A stretch of DNA of 48,892 nucleotides, from the NCBI GenBank assembly GCA_937902985.1, contig CALFNG010000398.1, positions 1 to 48,892 on the forward strand, read 5' to 3'. The first letter of the stretch is position 1. Each line of letters opens with the position of its first letter. Shown one piece after another: positions 15,577 through 24,584 of the stretch. Below the pieces are notes generated by a model that saw only the letters and a program-made list of their open reading frames with translations, was not told the origin of the DNA and did no database searches. The position numbers were made by a program, and so were the translations under genes. The stretch is from an uncultured Myxococcales bacterium (GTDB lineage Bacteria; Myxococcota_A; Polyangia; Polyangiales; Polyangiaceae).

Positions 15577-17322
15577 ATGGATATCCTCCTCGAACGCCTG
15601 CAAAGGCACGCGGTTGCGCGCCCCGAGAAGGTGGCGTTCACGTTCCTGAGCACCGATGCGGAGACCGTCTCGAGAACCTATCGAGAGCTCGAGGCGCGTG
15701 CGCTTCGTTACGCCATGCACATTCAGCACATTGCGGCGCCGGGCGAGCGAGTGCTCCTGCTCTATCCGTCGGGTCTCGATTTCATCGAAGCCTTTCTCGG
15801 ATGCCTCCGCGCTGGCGTCGTGGCGGTGCCCGCGTACCCACCCGAGGCCAGCGCGGTGAAGGCGACGCTCCCGCGACTGAGGGGGATCGTCGAAGACTGC
15901 GCCCCCTCGGTGGCGCTCGCGGCCCCCGAGATCTACGAGCGCAGGGCGGCGCTCTGCCGCGAAGAGCCGGTTCTCGGCACGATGCGCTGGGCGTCGGTCT
16001 CGGATGACGACGGGTCGACGGTCGAAGCCTGGCTCCCTCCGGTCGCCGCGAGTGCACCGGCGTTCTTGCAGTACACGTCAGGCTCGACGGCCCGGCCCAA
16101 GGGTGTAGTCGTTTCCCATCGAAACATCGTCGCGAATCATCGATTCATCGAATCGCAGTGCGGACTTGGGCCGGAAGACGTCTGCGTGGGCTGGCTGCCG
16201 CTCTATCACGACATGGGATTGATCGGGAACGTTTTGCTCACGATTTACACCGGCATGTCGTGCGTATGGATGTCACCGCTGCGCTTCTTGCACCAACCCG
16301 CGCGCTGGCTCCGGGCGATATCGCAATATCGTGGCACCTACAGCGGGGGACCGAATTTCGCGTACGATCTCTGCGCCAGCAGGGTGCGTCCCGAGCAGTC
16401 CGCCGGTCTCGATCTGAGGAGCTGGCGGGTCGCCTTCAATGGCGCCGAGCCCATTCGCGCAGAGACGCTGGAGCGGTTCGCGGGCCGATTCGCTGGCGAA
16501 GGCTTTCGCCGGGAATCGTTCTTTCCTTGTTACGGTCTTGCCGAGAACACGCTGATGGTCAGCGGCAGCCTGGGTAAGCCCACGCTGAAGACGCTCGACC
16601 GGCGCGCCTACGAGACTGGCCAGGTGGTCGATTCGACGGGCGACGCCGGGGCCGGGCTCGTCGTCGTCGCCAGCGGCTCCTGGGATTCCGCGACGAGAGT
16701 CGAGATCGTGGAGGCGGAGACTGGCGAGCTCTGTCCGCCCGGACGGGTCGGCGAGATCTGGGTGGCCGGTGCGAGCGTCGCCGAGGGCTATTGGGGAGCA
16801 CCGGAGTCAACGCTGGCGACGTTCGGCCGTCGTCTGCTCGGCGCCGGCGAGGCGAGCTTTCTTCGCACCGGGGATCTGGGGTTCCTCGCAGACGGCCAGG
16901 TCTACGTGACCGGGAGGTCGACGGACGTGATCATCGCTCGCGGGCGCAAGATCCACGCCGAGGACGTGGAGGCGACCGTCCTTGCGTACGACCCGGCGCT
17001 TCGTCCGGGCTCCGTCGCCGCGTTCGGCTTCGAGACGGGCGGCGAAGATCAGCTCGTGGTCGTCGTGGCGATCGATCTGAAGCGCGCTGCCGCCGTACCT
17101 CATCTCCTGGGCGCGATCCGGCAGTGCGTCTCCGAGGTGCACGAGACGCCGCCGCACGCGATCTTGCTAGTCCGACCTGGCAGTTTCCCGAAGACGTCGA
17201 GCGGCAAGATTCAGCGAAGCGCGTGCAAAAAGGCTTTCTTCGACAGGAGCTTCCAGGTCGTTGCGGAATGGACCGACCTTCCCGGCAGGGTGCGGCCCCT
17301 CGACACCACAACCGCGGGGTGA
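15577..17322 (+). CDS. Fatty acyl-AMP ligase (FAAL 2)
   Basis: A 581-residue FAAL that adenylates a fatty acid and loads it on an ACP. It has the ATP loop Tyr-Thr-Ser-Gly-Ser-Thr (about 166), Tyr-His-Asp-Met-Gly-Leu, Gly-Gly-Pro-Asn-Phe-Ala-Tyr-Asp-Leu-Cys, Phe-Pro-Cys-Tyr-Gly-Leu-Ala-Glu, and C-terminal Pro-Lys-Thr-Ser-Ser-Gly-Lys (catalytic Lys about 544). The frame is open back to 15448, but family similarity starts at Met-Asp-Ile-Leu-Leu-Glu, so the ATG at 15577 is used; its ribosome site is weak. The stop is 6 bases from the PKS start, and the PKS opens with an ACP, which is almost certainly its acceptor. This is the classic lipoinitiation pair. It is clearly related to FAAL 1 but too divergent to be a recent copy. 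Confidence 0.93.
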   Translation: MDILLERLQRHAVARPEKVAFTFLSTDAETVSRTYRELEARALRYAMHIQHIAAPGERVLLLYPSGLDFIEAFLGCLRAGVVAVPAYPPEASAVKATLPRLRGIVEDCAPSVALAAPEIYERRAALCREEPVLGTMRWASVSDDDGSTVEAWLPPVAASAPAFLQYTSGSTARPKGVVVSHRNIVANHRFIESQCGLGPEDVCVGWLPLYHDMGLIGNVLLTIYTGMSCVWMSPLRFLHQPARWLRAISQYRGTYSGGPNFAYDLCASRVRPEQSAGLDLRSWRVAFNGAEPIRAETLERFAGRFAGEGFRRESFFPCYGLAENTLMVSGSLGKPTLKTLDRRAYETGQVVDSTGDAGAGLVVVASGSWDSATRVEIVEAETGELCPPGRVGEIWVAGASVAEGYWGAPESTLATFGRRLLGAGEASFLRTGDLGFLADGQVYVTGRSTDVIIARGRKIHAEDVEATVLAYDPALRPGSVAAFGFETGGEDQLVVVVAIDLKRAAAVPHLLGAIRQCVSEVHETPPHAILLVRPGSFPKTSSGKIQRSACKKAFFDRSFQVVAEWTDLPGRVRPLDTTTAG

Positions 17323-17328
17323 TGCAAG

Positions 17329-20300
17329 ATGAACCGAGATCGAATCCAAGAGTGGCTCACGGAAAAGGTCGCGGCGCTCCTGGGGGTGAATGTCGCGGAC
17401 GTCGACCCGTCGCAATCGTTCTCCTGGCTGGGCCTCGACTCCATGGCCCTGGTCCCCCTGGCAGCCGAGGCGGAGCAGTGGCTCAAGCATCCGCTCTCGC
17501 CTACCCTCTTGTTCGAATATCCGACGATCGCCGAGCTCGCCGCCTTTCTCGAGCGAGCCTCCGCCATCGAGGTCGCCGAGGCCTGGGCCGCCGGCCCCGT
17601 CGGCGATCTTCGAAGCGAGGCCATCGCGATCATAGGCATGGGTTGTGACTTCCCCGGCGCACGGGGTCCGCAGGCCTTCTGGCGGCTGCTCATCGACGGG
17701 ACCGACGCCGTCCGCGAGGTGCCCCGGGACCGCTGGAATGCCGACGACTACTACGACCCGGATCAGGCCGCGCCGGGCAAGTCCGTCACCCGCTGGGGGG
17801 GCTTCGTGGAGAAGGTGGCGCACTTCGATCCATCGTTTTTCGGCATATCTTCACGAGAGGCGACGCGGATGGACCCTCAGCAGCGCTTGCTGCTCGAGGT
17901 TGCGTGGGAGGCGATCGAGGACGCCGGGATCATTCCAGACACGCTCGCGGGCCTGGACGTCGGGGTCTACGTCGGGATCTCGCACCACGAATACTCGGCC
18001 CACGTGTTCACCGATCCCACCGTCATCGACGGCTACAGCGCGTCGGGAAATGCCCTCAGCATCGCCGCCAATCGCGTGTCTTATTGCTTCGACTTTCGCG
18101 GCCCCAGCGTGGCGATCGACACGGCCTGCTCGTCGTCGCTCTATGCGGTCTGGATGGCGTGCGAAGCGATTCGCTCCGGCCAGGTCCCGATGGCCCTCGC
18201 GGGCGCCTCGAACCTCATCTTCTGGCCGGGCAGCTTCGTCGCGCTCAGCAAGGCTGGCATCATGGCCCGCGACGGCCGGTGCAAGGCCTTCGATGCTCGC
18301 GCCGACGGGTACGTCCGGGGCGAGGGCGTGGGGCTGGTCCTGCTGAAGCCCCTCTCGCAGGCGCGGGCCGACGGCGACCATGTCTACGCTGTGATCCGCG
18401 GAACCGCGGTCACCCAGGACGGTCGCACGAACGGTCTCATGGCGCCGAACGCCCGCGCCCAGGAGGCGGTCTTGCGCAAGGCCTACCAGCAGGCGGGCGT
18501 CGACCCGAGCGAGGTGGACTACGTGGAGACCCACGGGACGGGTACGTTCCTCGGCGACGCCATCGAGGCGAAGGCACTGGGGGCCGTCGTCGGCGCGAAG
18601 CGCGCGCCAGGAAGCCCGTGCCGCATCGGATCGGTGAAGACCAACATCGGTCACCTCGAGCCGGCCGCCGGCATCGCCGGGATGATCAAGGTTGCACTCT
18701 CGCTCGAGCGCGGGCTCATCCCGAAGAGTCTGCATTTCGAGACTCCGAACGGCGAGATCCCGTTCGCCGAGCTGGGCATCGCCGTGCAGACGGAGCTCGA
18801 AGCGTATCCCCGGCGCGATCGCGCGGCTCTCGCCGGCGTCAGCTCCTTCGGGTTTGGCGGCGCCAATGCGCACACCGTGCTCGAGGCGATACTTCGGGGC
18901 GAACGCGCCGACGTCGAGGTGCCGCTCGCACGGCCGCTCATCCTCCCCCTCTCCGCGCGGAGCCCGGACAGCCTGCGGCTGCTGGCGAAGTCGTATCTGG
19001 ATCTCATCGGCGATCCGGGAGGACCGCCGCTTGCCGACATCTGCGGCACCGCGGGACGGTACCGACAGGTCCACAAACATCGATTCGCGACGGTCGGCAC
19101 CACGAGAGAGGACTTCGTCGAACAGCTGGAGGCGTTCGCGAGCGACCGGGTCGCCCCGAAGTCTTCGACGGGAACCGCTACCGACCGGCCGCGCGTGGCC
19201 TTCGTGTTCTCCGGACAGGGGTCCCAGTGGGCGGGGATGGCGCGAGGCCTGCAACTCGACCCGGTCTTTCGCCAGGCCTTCAGGACCTGCTGCGCGGCGA
19301 TCGCTGCAGCCTCCGGGGTGGACCTCGTGGAGGAGCTCGCTCGCGACGCAAGCAGCTCGCGCCTCGACGAGACGTTCATCGCGCAGCCAGCCATCTTCGC
19401 CGTCCAGGTGGGGCTCACGCACCTGTGGAGGTCGTGGGGAGTTCAGCCCGACGCGGTGGTCGGTCACAGCAGTGGAGAAATCGCCGCCGCGCACGTCGCG
19501 GGGATCCTGACGCTGGAGGACGCCGCGCGCCTCGTGGCCGAGAGGGCGAGCGCGATGGAGTGCGGCCGTGGCAAGGGAAAGATGCTTTCCGTGCACGCGC
19601 CGCTCCAACAGGTCCAGGCCCTCCTCGCCGGGATCGAAGAGGGGGCGTCGATCGCGGCGATCAACGGGCCCAGGGGTGTCGTCGTCGCCGGGACGTCCGG
19701 GGCGATCGAAGCGCTCGCGGGCGCACTCGAGGCTCGAGGGCTGGGGTTCTCACCCTTGCGCGTCGACTACGCGTTCCACAGCCCGCTGATGGCCGACGCG
19801 GGACCGACGCTGGCTCGAGCCCTCGGGTTTCTCGAACCGCGCGCGGCGGGCATCAAGATGGTTTCGACGGTCACGGGCGAGCCCATCGACGGCGCGTCTC
19901 TCGACGCGGCCTACTGGGGCCGGAACGTGACGCAACCCGTCCTCTTGCGGCGGGCGGTCGAGCAGCTCCTTCGGAACAAGACAGACGTATTCCTGGAGAT
20001 CGGTCCGCACCCGGTCCTCTTTCGTGACATCGAGGAGACGCTCCGCTACAGCGGTGAGACGGGGACCGTCTCGTGGTCCTTGAAGCGCGAGCTCGAGGCC
20101 ATGGACGCGATGCTGCGTTCCGCCGCGAGGCTCTTTGTCGGCGGGGTCTCGCTGAACTGGGCCGAGCTCTATCCCCGTGACGTCAGGCGCGTCTCGGTCC
20201 CATCCCATCCATGGCATCACGAACGCCTCTGGATCGACGTCGCCGAGGCGGAGGCCGCTCCCGCGGCTCGCGGAACGCACAAGCTCCTCGGCGACCACGT

Positions 20301-22992
20301 TGCGCTCGTGCACGTGGCGGATGCGCACGTCTGGCACAATTCGATTTCGGCGGGCGGGGGCCTGACCGACAGGGCCGCGGCGACGCCCCTCTTCGATGCC
20401 GCCTGCCTGGTCGAAATGATGCTGTCGGCTGGGCGCCAGATGGGGCTCGGTTCTCGGGTCGTCGTGAGCGACGTCGAGCTCAAGGCACCGCTGGTCGCCG
20501 CGCCGCGGGAAACCTTCGCGCTGTACACGCACGCCCTTCCGCAATGGGCGGGCAAGTGGAGCTGCTCGGTACTCCGCAGGCCCGCAGGAGACCCCACGTC
20601 CAGCTGGGAGACGTGCGTGACCGGCGGAATTCTGACGGCCGATGACGCCCCCGACGAGGACCCTGAGGTGCTCGCCGACGCGCAGCAGCGCTGCTCGCGG
20701 TCCGTCGTCGTCGACACCTTCTACGACGCCTTTCTGGATGAGGGCGAGGCCCCCGCGGGATTCCGCGTCGTCCGTGGCCTGTGGGCCAGCGACGACGAAG
20801 TGGTCGCGCAGCTGACCGTGCCGGAAGTGCTCAAGAAGGACGGCGACTACGCCGTTCACCCGGTCATCATCGCCGCCTGCCTACAGCTCTTCGCCGCGGG
20901 CACGGCGCTGTGCGGGGCCGCCTCGTCTTCGTCACAGAGCGTGCTCCAGCCTCACAGCATACGACGCGTCGCCCTTCACCGGCCCGCCCCCACCTCGCTC
21001 TGGGCGCGCCTCCGCATGAAGAGGAGCACGTCGGGGGCGAGCCTCGAGGTCTTCGACGAAGCTGGAGCCCTGGTCCTCGAGATGTCCGGGCTCGAGGCCA
21101 AGGCCAGGGCCGCTCATCTCCCGGCGGCCGCCTCCCGTTTGCACTTCTACGAGACGCGATGGGATAAGACCCCCTCGGCGCCGCCGGGCGCTCCGGCCGA
21201 ATCGGGCCGGTGGCTCATCTTCGGCGATCGGGGGGGCACCGGGTGGAAGCTCGCCGCCGCGCTGCAGGAACAAGGTCAAGCCTGCCTCGTTATCCCGCAC
21301 CCGGACAAGGAGGAAGCCCCCGTCGAAAGCGATTCGCCGATGGCGCGGCTCGACCGGTCTTCCCCGGAGCCCGTGGCATCCGCCATCCGCGACCGCTTCG
21401 GGCCTGGCTCCCCGTCGTTCCGGGGGATCGTTCATCTCTGGAGCCTCGATGCTCCGCCGCTCGACGCCCTGGACGACGCCTCGCTGCGTCAGGTCGAGCA
21501 CGACGGCTGCTCGACCGTGCTCACGCTCCTGCAGTCGCTCTGCGCCTCGGGAGCCTCGTCGCTGCCGCGTCTTTGGATCGTGACCAGGGGCGCTCAACCG
21601 GTCCTTCCGCCGGCGGACGGCGCGCCGCCTCTCCAGCCGGCGCAGTCGTCCGTCTGGGGCCTCACGAAGGGCGTGGAATTCGAGCTGCCCGAGCTGTGCC
21701 CGACGCTGGTCGACCTCGATCCCGCCTCGGGTGACGTCGACGATTTCGTACGCGAGCTTCTCCACGGCGAATATCGAGGCGCCCCTGCCGAGTCCGACTC
21801 CGAAGACTTCGAGCGCCCCAATCAGATCGCGTTCCGGAACGCCGGTCGCTACGTCGCGACAACGGCGCTCACCACGCGATCGCCGACGAGCGAGCGCCTG
21901 CCGCTCCACGAGAACGCGACGTACGTGGTCACCGGCGGGCTGGGCGGAATCGGGATGAAGGTCGCGTCGTGGATGGTGGAACGTGGAGCAAAGCACCTGG
22001 TGCTCACCAGCCGGCGGCCGGCCGACCGCGAGACCGAGGCGAGCATCGAGCGCTTGCGAGGTCAGGGCACCACCATCCTCGTTCGATCCTGCGACGTCGC
22101 CGTCCGTGAACAGGTCGACGAGCTCCTGGGAGAGATCCGCGCGACGATGCCCCCGCTGCGCGGCGTCATGCATGCGGCCGGCGTACTCGACGACGGCGCG
22201 TTGCTCGATCTCACGCCGGCTCGTCTTGCGGCGGTGCTGGCGCCGAAGGTGCTCGGCTCCGTCCACTGGCACGCCGCCACGCTCGGCGATTCCCTGGACT
22301 TCTTCGTGCTGTTCTCCTCGGTGGCATCCCTCGTCGGCAATCCGGGACAGGGCGCCTACAACGCCGCGAACATGTTCCTCGACGTGCTCGCCCACGAGCG
22401 ACGCGCCCGAGGACTCCCGGCCCTGTCGGTGAGCTGGGGACCGTGGGCCGAGGTCGGGCTCGTCGCCAGGGGACTCCAGCAGGTCGACGGCCCGCGCCGG
22501 GGGCCAAAGAATACGACGTACCTGCTCGCGCCCGCCGAGTGCATGAACGTGCTGGAGTCGCTGCTGCTCGACGGCTCCACCTACGTCTGCGTCTTGCCCG
22601 GAACCGTGAAACACCTCTTTGGCCTCTGGAAGCGCCGTTCGGACGCGTCCCGCCTGCAGGACCGACCGAACCTGAAGCAGGCGTACATCGCACCGCGCAA
22701 CGACGTCGAAAGGCAGATCGCGACCTGCTGGGCTCGACTCCTCGCCTTCAAGAGCCTGGGAATCCGAGACAACTTCTTCGAGCTGGGCGGCGACTCCGTA
22801 CTGGCAGGACGGGTCCTGACGTTCGTCAATCGAACGTACGGTGTCAGCCTCAGCCTGCGTGAGGCGTTCGAGTCGTTCACCATCGAGTCGCTCGCCAAGC
22901 AGGTGGACGCGCAGCTCGTCGCCAAGGTCGATCAGCTCAGCGAAGCGGACGCCCTCCAGCTACTCGCCGCAGGAGAGTCCGCCGAGGAATAG
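17329..22992 (+). CDS. Type I PKS: ACP-KS-AT-DH(inactive)-KR-ACP
   Basis: A 1887-residue PKS that should extend a fatty acyl starter by two carbons. Domains: ACP (5-80, Ser38 in Leu-Gly-Leu-Asp-Ser); KS (about 97-520, Cys267, His402, His442); AT (about 625-920, Ser714 in Gly-His-Ser-Ser-Gly; Tyr-Ala-Phe-His at 814-817 suggests malonyl-CoA); DH-like (about 970-1260); KR (about 1530-1730, Ser1664, Tyr1677, Leu-Asp-Asp at 1620-1622, the B-type mark); ACP (about 1785-1870, Ser1823). The DH appears dead: the catalytic His of Leu-x-Asp-His is Arg1015, and the Asp of His-Pro-x-x-x-Asp is Ala1182. No ER is present. Expected product: a beta-hydroxy fatty acyl-ACP, probably 3R. The C-terminal Leu-Gly-Gly-Asp-Ser carrier looks PCP-like, suited to hand-over to an NRPS. 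Middle gene of the FAAL 2-PKS-hydroxylase operon. Confidence 0.95.
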   Translation: MNRDRIQEWLTEKVAALLGVNVADVDPSQSFSWLGLDSMALVPLAAEAEQWLKHPLSPTLLFEYPTIAELAAFLERASAIEVAEAWAAGPVGDLRSEAIAIIGMGCDFPGARGPQAFWRLLIDGTDAVREVPRDRWNADDYYDPDQAAPGKSVTRWGGFVEKVAHFDPSFFGISSREATRMDPQQRLLLEVAWEAIEDAGIIPDTLAGLDVGVYVGISHHEYSAHVFTDPTVIDGYSASGNALSIAANRVSYCFDFRGPSVAIDTACSSSLYAVWMACEAIRSGQVPMALAGASNLIFWPGSFVALSKAGIMARDGRCKAFDARADGYVRGEGVGLVLLKPLSQARADGDHVYAVIRGTAVTQDGRTNGLMAPNARAQEAVLRKAYQQAGVDPSEVDYVETHGTGTFLGDAIEAKALGAVVGAKRAPGSPCRIGSVKTNIGHLEPAAGIAGMIKVALSLERGLIPKSLHFETPNGEIPFAELGIAVQTELEAYPRRDRAALAGVSSFGFGGANAHTVLEAILRGERADVEVPLARPLILPLSARSPDSLRLLAKSYLDLIGDPGGPPLADICGTAGRYRQVHKHRFATVGTTREDFVEQLEAFASDRVAPKSSTGTATDRPRVAFVFSGQGSQWAGMARGLQLDPVFRQAFRTCCAAIAAASGVDLVEELARDASSSRLDETFIAQPAIFAVQVGLTHLWRSWGVQPDAVVGHSSGEIAAAHVAGILTLEDAARLVAERASAMECGRGKGKMLSVHAPLQQVQALLAGIEEGASIAAINGPRGVVVAGTSGAIEALAGALEARGLGFSPLRVDYAFHSPLMADAGPTLARALGFLEPRAAGIKMVSTVTGEPIDGASLDAAYWGRNVTQPVLLRRAVEQLLRNKTDVFLEIGPHPVLFRDIEETLRYSGETGTVSWSLKRELEAMDAMLRSAARLFVGGVSLNWAELYPRDVRRVSVPSHPWHHERLWIDVAEAEAAPAARGTHKLLGDHVALVHVADAHVWHNSISAGGGLTDRAAATPLFDAACLVEMMLSAGRQMGLGSRVVVSDVELKAPLVAAPRETFALYTHALPQWAGKWSCSVLRRPAGDPTSSWETCVTGGILTADDAPDEDPEVLADAQQRCSRSVVVDTFYDAFLDEGEAPAGFRVVRGLWASDDEVVAQLTVPEVLKKDGDYAVHPVIIAACLQLFAAGTALCGAASSSSQSVLQPHSIRRVALHRPAPTSLWARLRMKRSTSGASLEVFDEAGALVLEMSGLEAKARAAHLPAAASRLHFYETRWDKTPSAPPGAPAESGRWLIFGDRGGTGWKLAAALQEQGQACLVIPHPDKEEAPVESDSPMARLDRSSPEPVASAIRDRFGPGSPSFRGIVHLWSLDAPPLDALDDASLRQVEHDGCSTVLTLLQSLCASGASSLPRLWIVTRGAQPVLPPADGAPPLQPAQSSVWGLTKGVEFELPELCPTLVDLDPASGDVDDFVRELLHGEYRGAPAESDSEDFERPNQIAFRNAGRYVATTALTTRSPTSERLPLHENATYVVTGGLGGIGMKVASWMVERGAKHLVLTSRRPADRETEASIERLRGQGTTILVRSCDVAVREQVDELLGEIRATMPPLRGVMHAAGVLDDGALLDLTPARLAAVLAPKVLGSVHWHAATLGDSLDFFVLFSSVASLVGNPGQGAYNAANMFLDVLAHERRARGLPALSVSWGPWAEVGLVARGLQQVDGPRRGPKNTTYLLAPAECMNVLESLLLDGSTYVCVLPGTVKHLFGLWKRRSDASRLQDRPNLKQAYIAPRNDVERQIATCWARLLAFKSLGIRDNFFELGGDSVLAGRVLTFVNRTYGVSLSLREAFESFTIESLAKQVDAQLVAKVDQLSEADALQLLAAGESAEE

Positions 22993-22997
22993 GCACC

Positions 22998-24584
22998 ATG
23001 AATCCAAGCCAACCCGTGTATCTCCGGCCGAACGTGGCCTGCGAGCCGCTCTTCAACCGGTGGTACGCGTGGCCATACCTCCTGTCGCCCGCGACGGCGG
23101 CCATGTATATCGCCAACTACCACGTCAAGCTCATGAGCTCCTTCGTCGCGGCTCCACGGGTCCATGTGGAGGCGCTCAAGAAGCCGGGAATGCTGGGCGG
23201 CCCGTTCGTCGACTATCCGGTGGAGCGGGTGCCTGACATCCGCGATCTCCTCGAGCGGACGAAGCGCGAGAGCGGCGACCTCATCGAGCTCGCAGCGGCC
23301 ATCAAGGACCTCGACGCACTCCTCGAGCAGGCGGATGGCGGCTCGCTCGAACCGCTCTACGCGAGGGTCCCCGACGCCCTTCGCGGGCGGGTCGAACTCG
23401 TCTACGACCGGCACAACCGAGCCCATTTTCGGCTCTTCGAGGAGCTCTTCTACCGGAGCGCCTTCTACAAGGTGTCGTCCCAGAGCATCGGGCTGCGGCT
23501 TCTGGACGGCGACTTCCGCCGCTTCGTTCTCAGCAGCCCGAGGCTCGCCGAACCCTCGCTCGCGTTTGCCGAGATTCCGTTCTCGAGCCCCATCCTCGAC
23601 GAGGTGGCGATTGCCCGCCTCGCGCCCAAGCCGCTCGGTCTCTTCATCGACGCCATGCGACTCCCGCCCTCGACGCCGGTCGAGGCCTATTTCACCGAAG
23701 ACGCTCCGACGCCCGCCCGGGTCCCGGTCGAGGAGGGCGTGCGTATCCGCTATTTCGGCCACGCGTGCCTGCTCCTGGAGTCGAGACGCGTCAGCGTCCT
23801 CTGCGACCCGCTGATCCCCTACAAGCACCCGGGAGCCAGCGTCCGCTACAGCTTCGAGGACCTGCCGGAGGGCATCGATTTCGTGGTCCTGACCCACAAC
23901 CACCAGGACCACGTTCTCCTCGAGACTCTCCTCCAGCTTCGTCATCGGGTAAAAACGATAGTCGTCCCCGCCAGCGCGGGGGGCAGTTTGATCGACCCGT
24001 CCCTGAAGCTCCTCCTGCGCCAACTCGGATTCCGACACGTCATCGCTCTCGAGAGTCTGGAGACGCTCGAGTTCGACGGCGGCTCGATCACCGCGCTACC
24101 CTTCATGGGCGAACACGCCGACCTCGACGTGCGGACGAAGGCCGCCCATCTCGTCCGCATGGAGGGAACGACGACGCTATGCGCGGCGGACTCCAACAAC
24201 ATCGAGCCTCGCCTTTATGATCACCTCGCGGAGATCGTCTCGGGGGTCGACGTCGTGTTTCTCGGAATGGAGTGCCAGGGCGCTCCGATGAGTTGGCTGT
24301 ACGGACCGCTCTTTACGGTCCCCATCATTCGGAAGCACGACCAGTCGCGTCGCCTCGACGGCTCCAACTTCGCCAAGGCGCTCGACCTCGTCCAGCGTCT
24401 TCGCCCGAAGCAAGTGTACGTGTACGCGATGGGGGCGGAGCCCTGGCTGACGTTCGTGAGCTCCATTCAGTACACCGAGGAGTCGGTGCCCATCGTGGAA
24501 TCGACGAAGCTCGTCGACGAATGCATCCGGCTCGGCATCACGTCGGAACGGCTGTACGGCCCTCGTGAGATCCGCCTGCGTTGA
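22998..24584 (+). CDS. CmlA-like di-iron beta-hydroxylase
   Basis: A 528-residue homologue of CmlA, the di-iron oxygenase that beta-hydroxylates an aromatic amino acid on a PCP in chloramphenicol biosynthesis. Both halves are present: an N-terminal all-helical and strand domain (Glu-Pro-Leu-Phe-Asn-Arg-Trp-Tyr-Ala-Trp near residue 15, then Leu-Leu-Ser-Pro-Ala-Thr-Ala-Ala) and a C-terminal metallo-beta-lactamase fold. The CmlA-type metal motif His-x-His-x-Asp-His is at 300-305; Glu372 and Asp398 stand where I recall further CmlA iron ligands, with a constant offset of five. Length matches CmlA. The gene starts 5 bases after the PKS stop. Likely substrate: Phe on the Phe-type NRPS module (48612-45540). 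It overlaps the ABC gene tail to tail by 47 bases. Confidence 0.87.
   Translation: MNPSQPVYLRPNVACEPLFNRWYAWPYLLSPATAAMYIANYHVKLMSSFVAAPRVHVEALKKPGMLGGPFVDYPVERVPDIRDLLERTKRESGDLIELAAAIKDLDALLEQADGGSLEPLYARVPDALRGRVELVYDRHNRAHFRLFEELFYRSAFYKVSSQSIGLRLLDGDFRRFVLSSPRLAEPSLAFAEIPFSSPILDEVAIARLAPKPLGLFIDAMRLPPSTPVEAYFTEDAPTPARVPVEEGVRIRYFGHACLLLESRRVSVLCDPLIPYKHPGASVRYSFEDLPEGIDFVVLTHNHQDHVLLETLLQLRHRVKTIVVPASAGGSLIDPSLKLLLRQLGFRHVIALESLETLEFDGGSITALPFMGEHADLDVRTKAAHLVRMEGTTTLCAADSNNIEPRLYDHLAEIVSGVDVVFLGMECQGAPMSWLYGPLFTVPIIRKHDQSRRLDGSNFAKALDLVQRLRPKQVYVYAMGAEPWLTFVSSIQYTEESVPIVESTKLVDECIRLGITSERLYGPREIRLR

Noticed and set aside
17904-20027. A 707-codon plus-strand frame overlapping the PKS in another frame
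   Set aside because: Arg/Gly-rich shifted-frame translation; the PKS frame has complete KS and AT motifs over the same bases.
17851-22614. Several 370-580-codon minus-strand frames opposite the PKS
   Set aside because: They mirror the codon bias of the PKS and contain no conserved motif.
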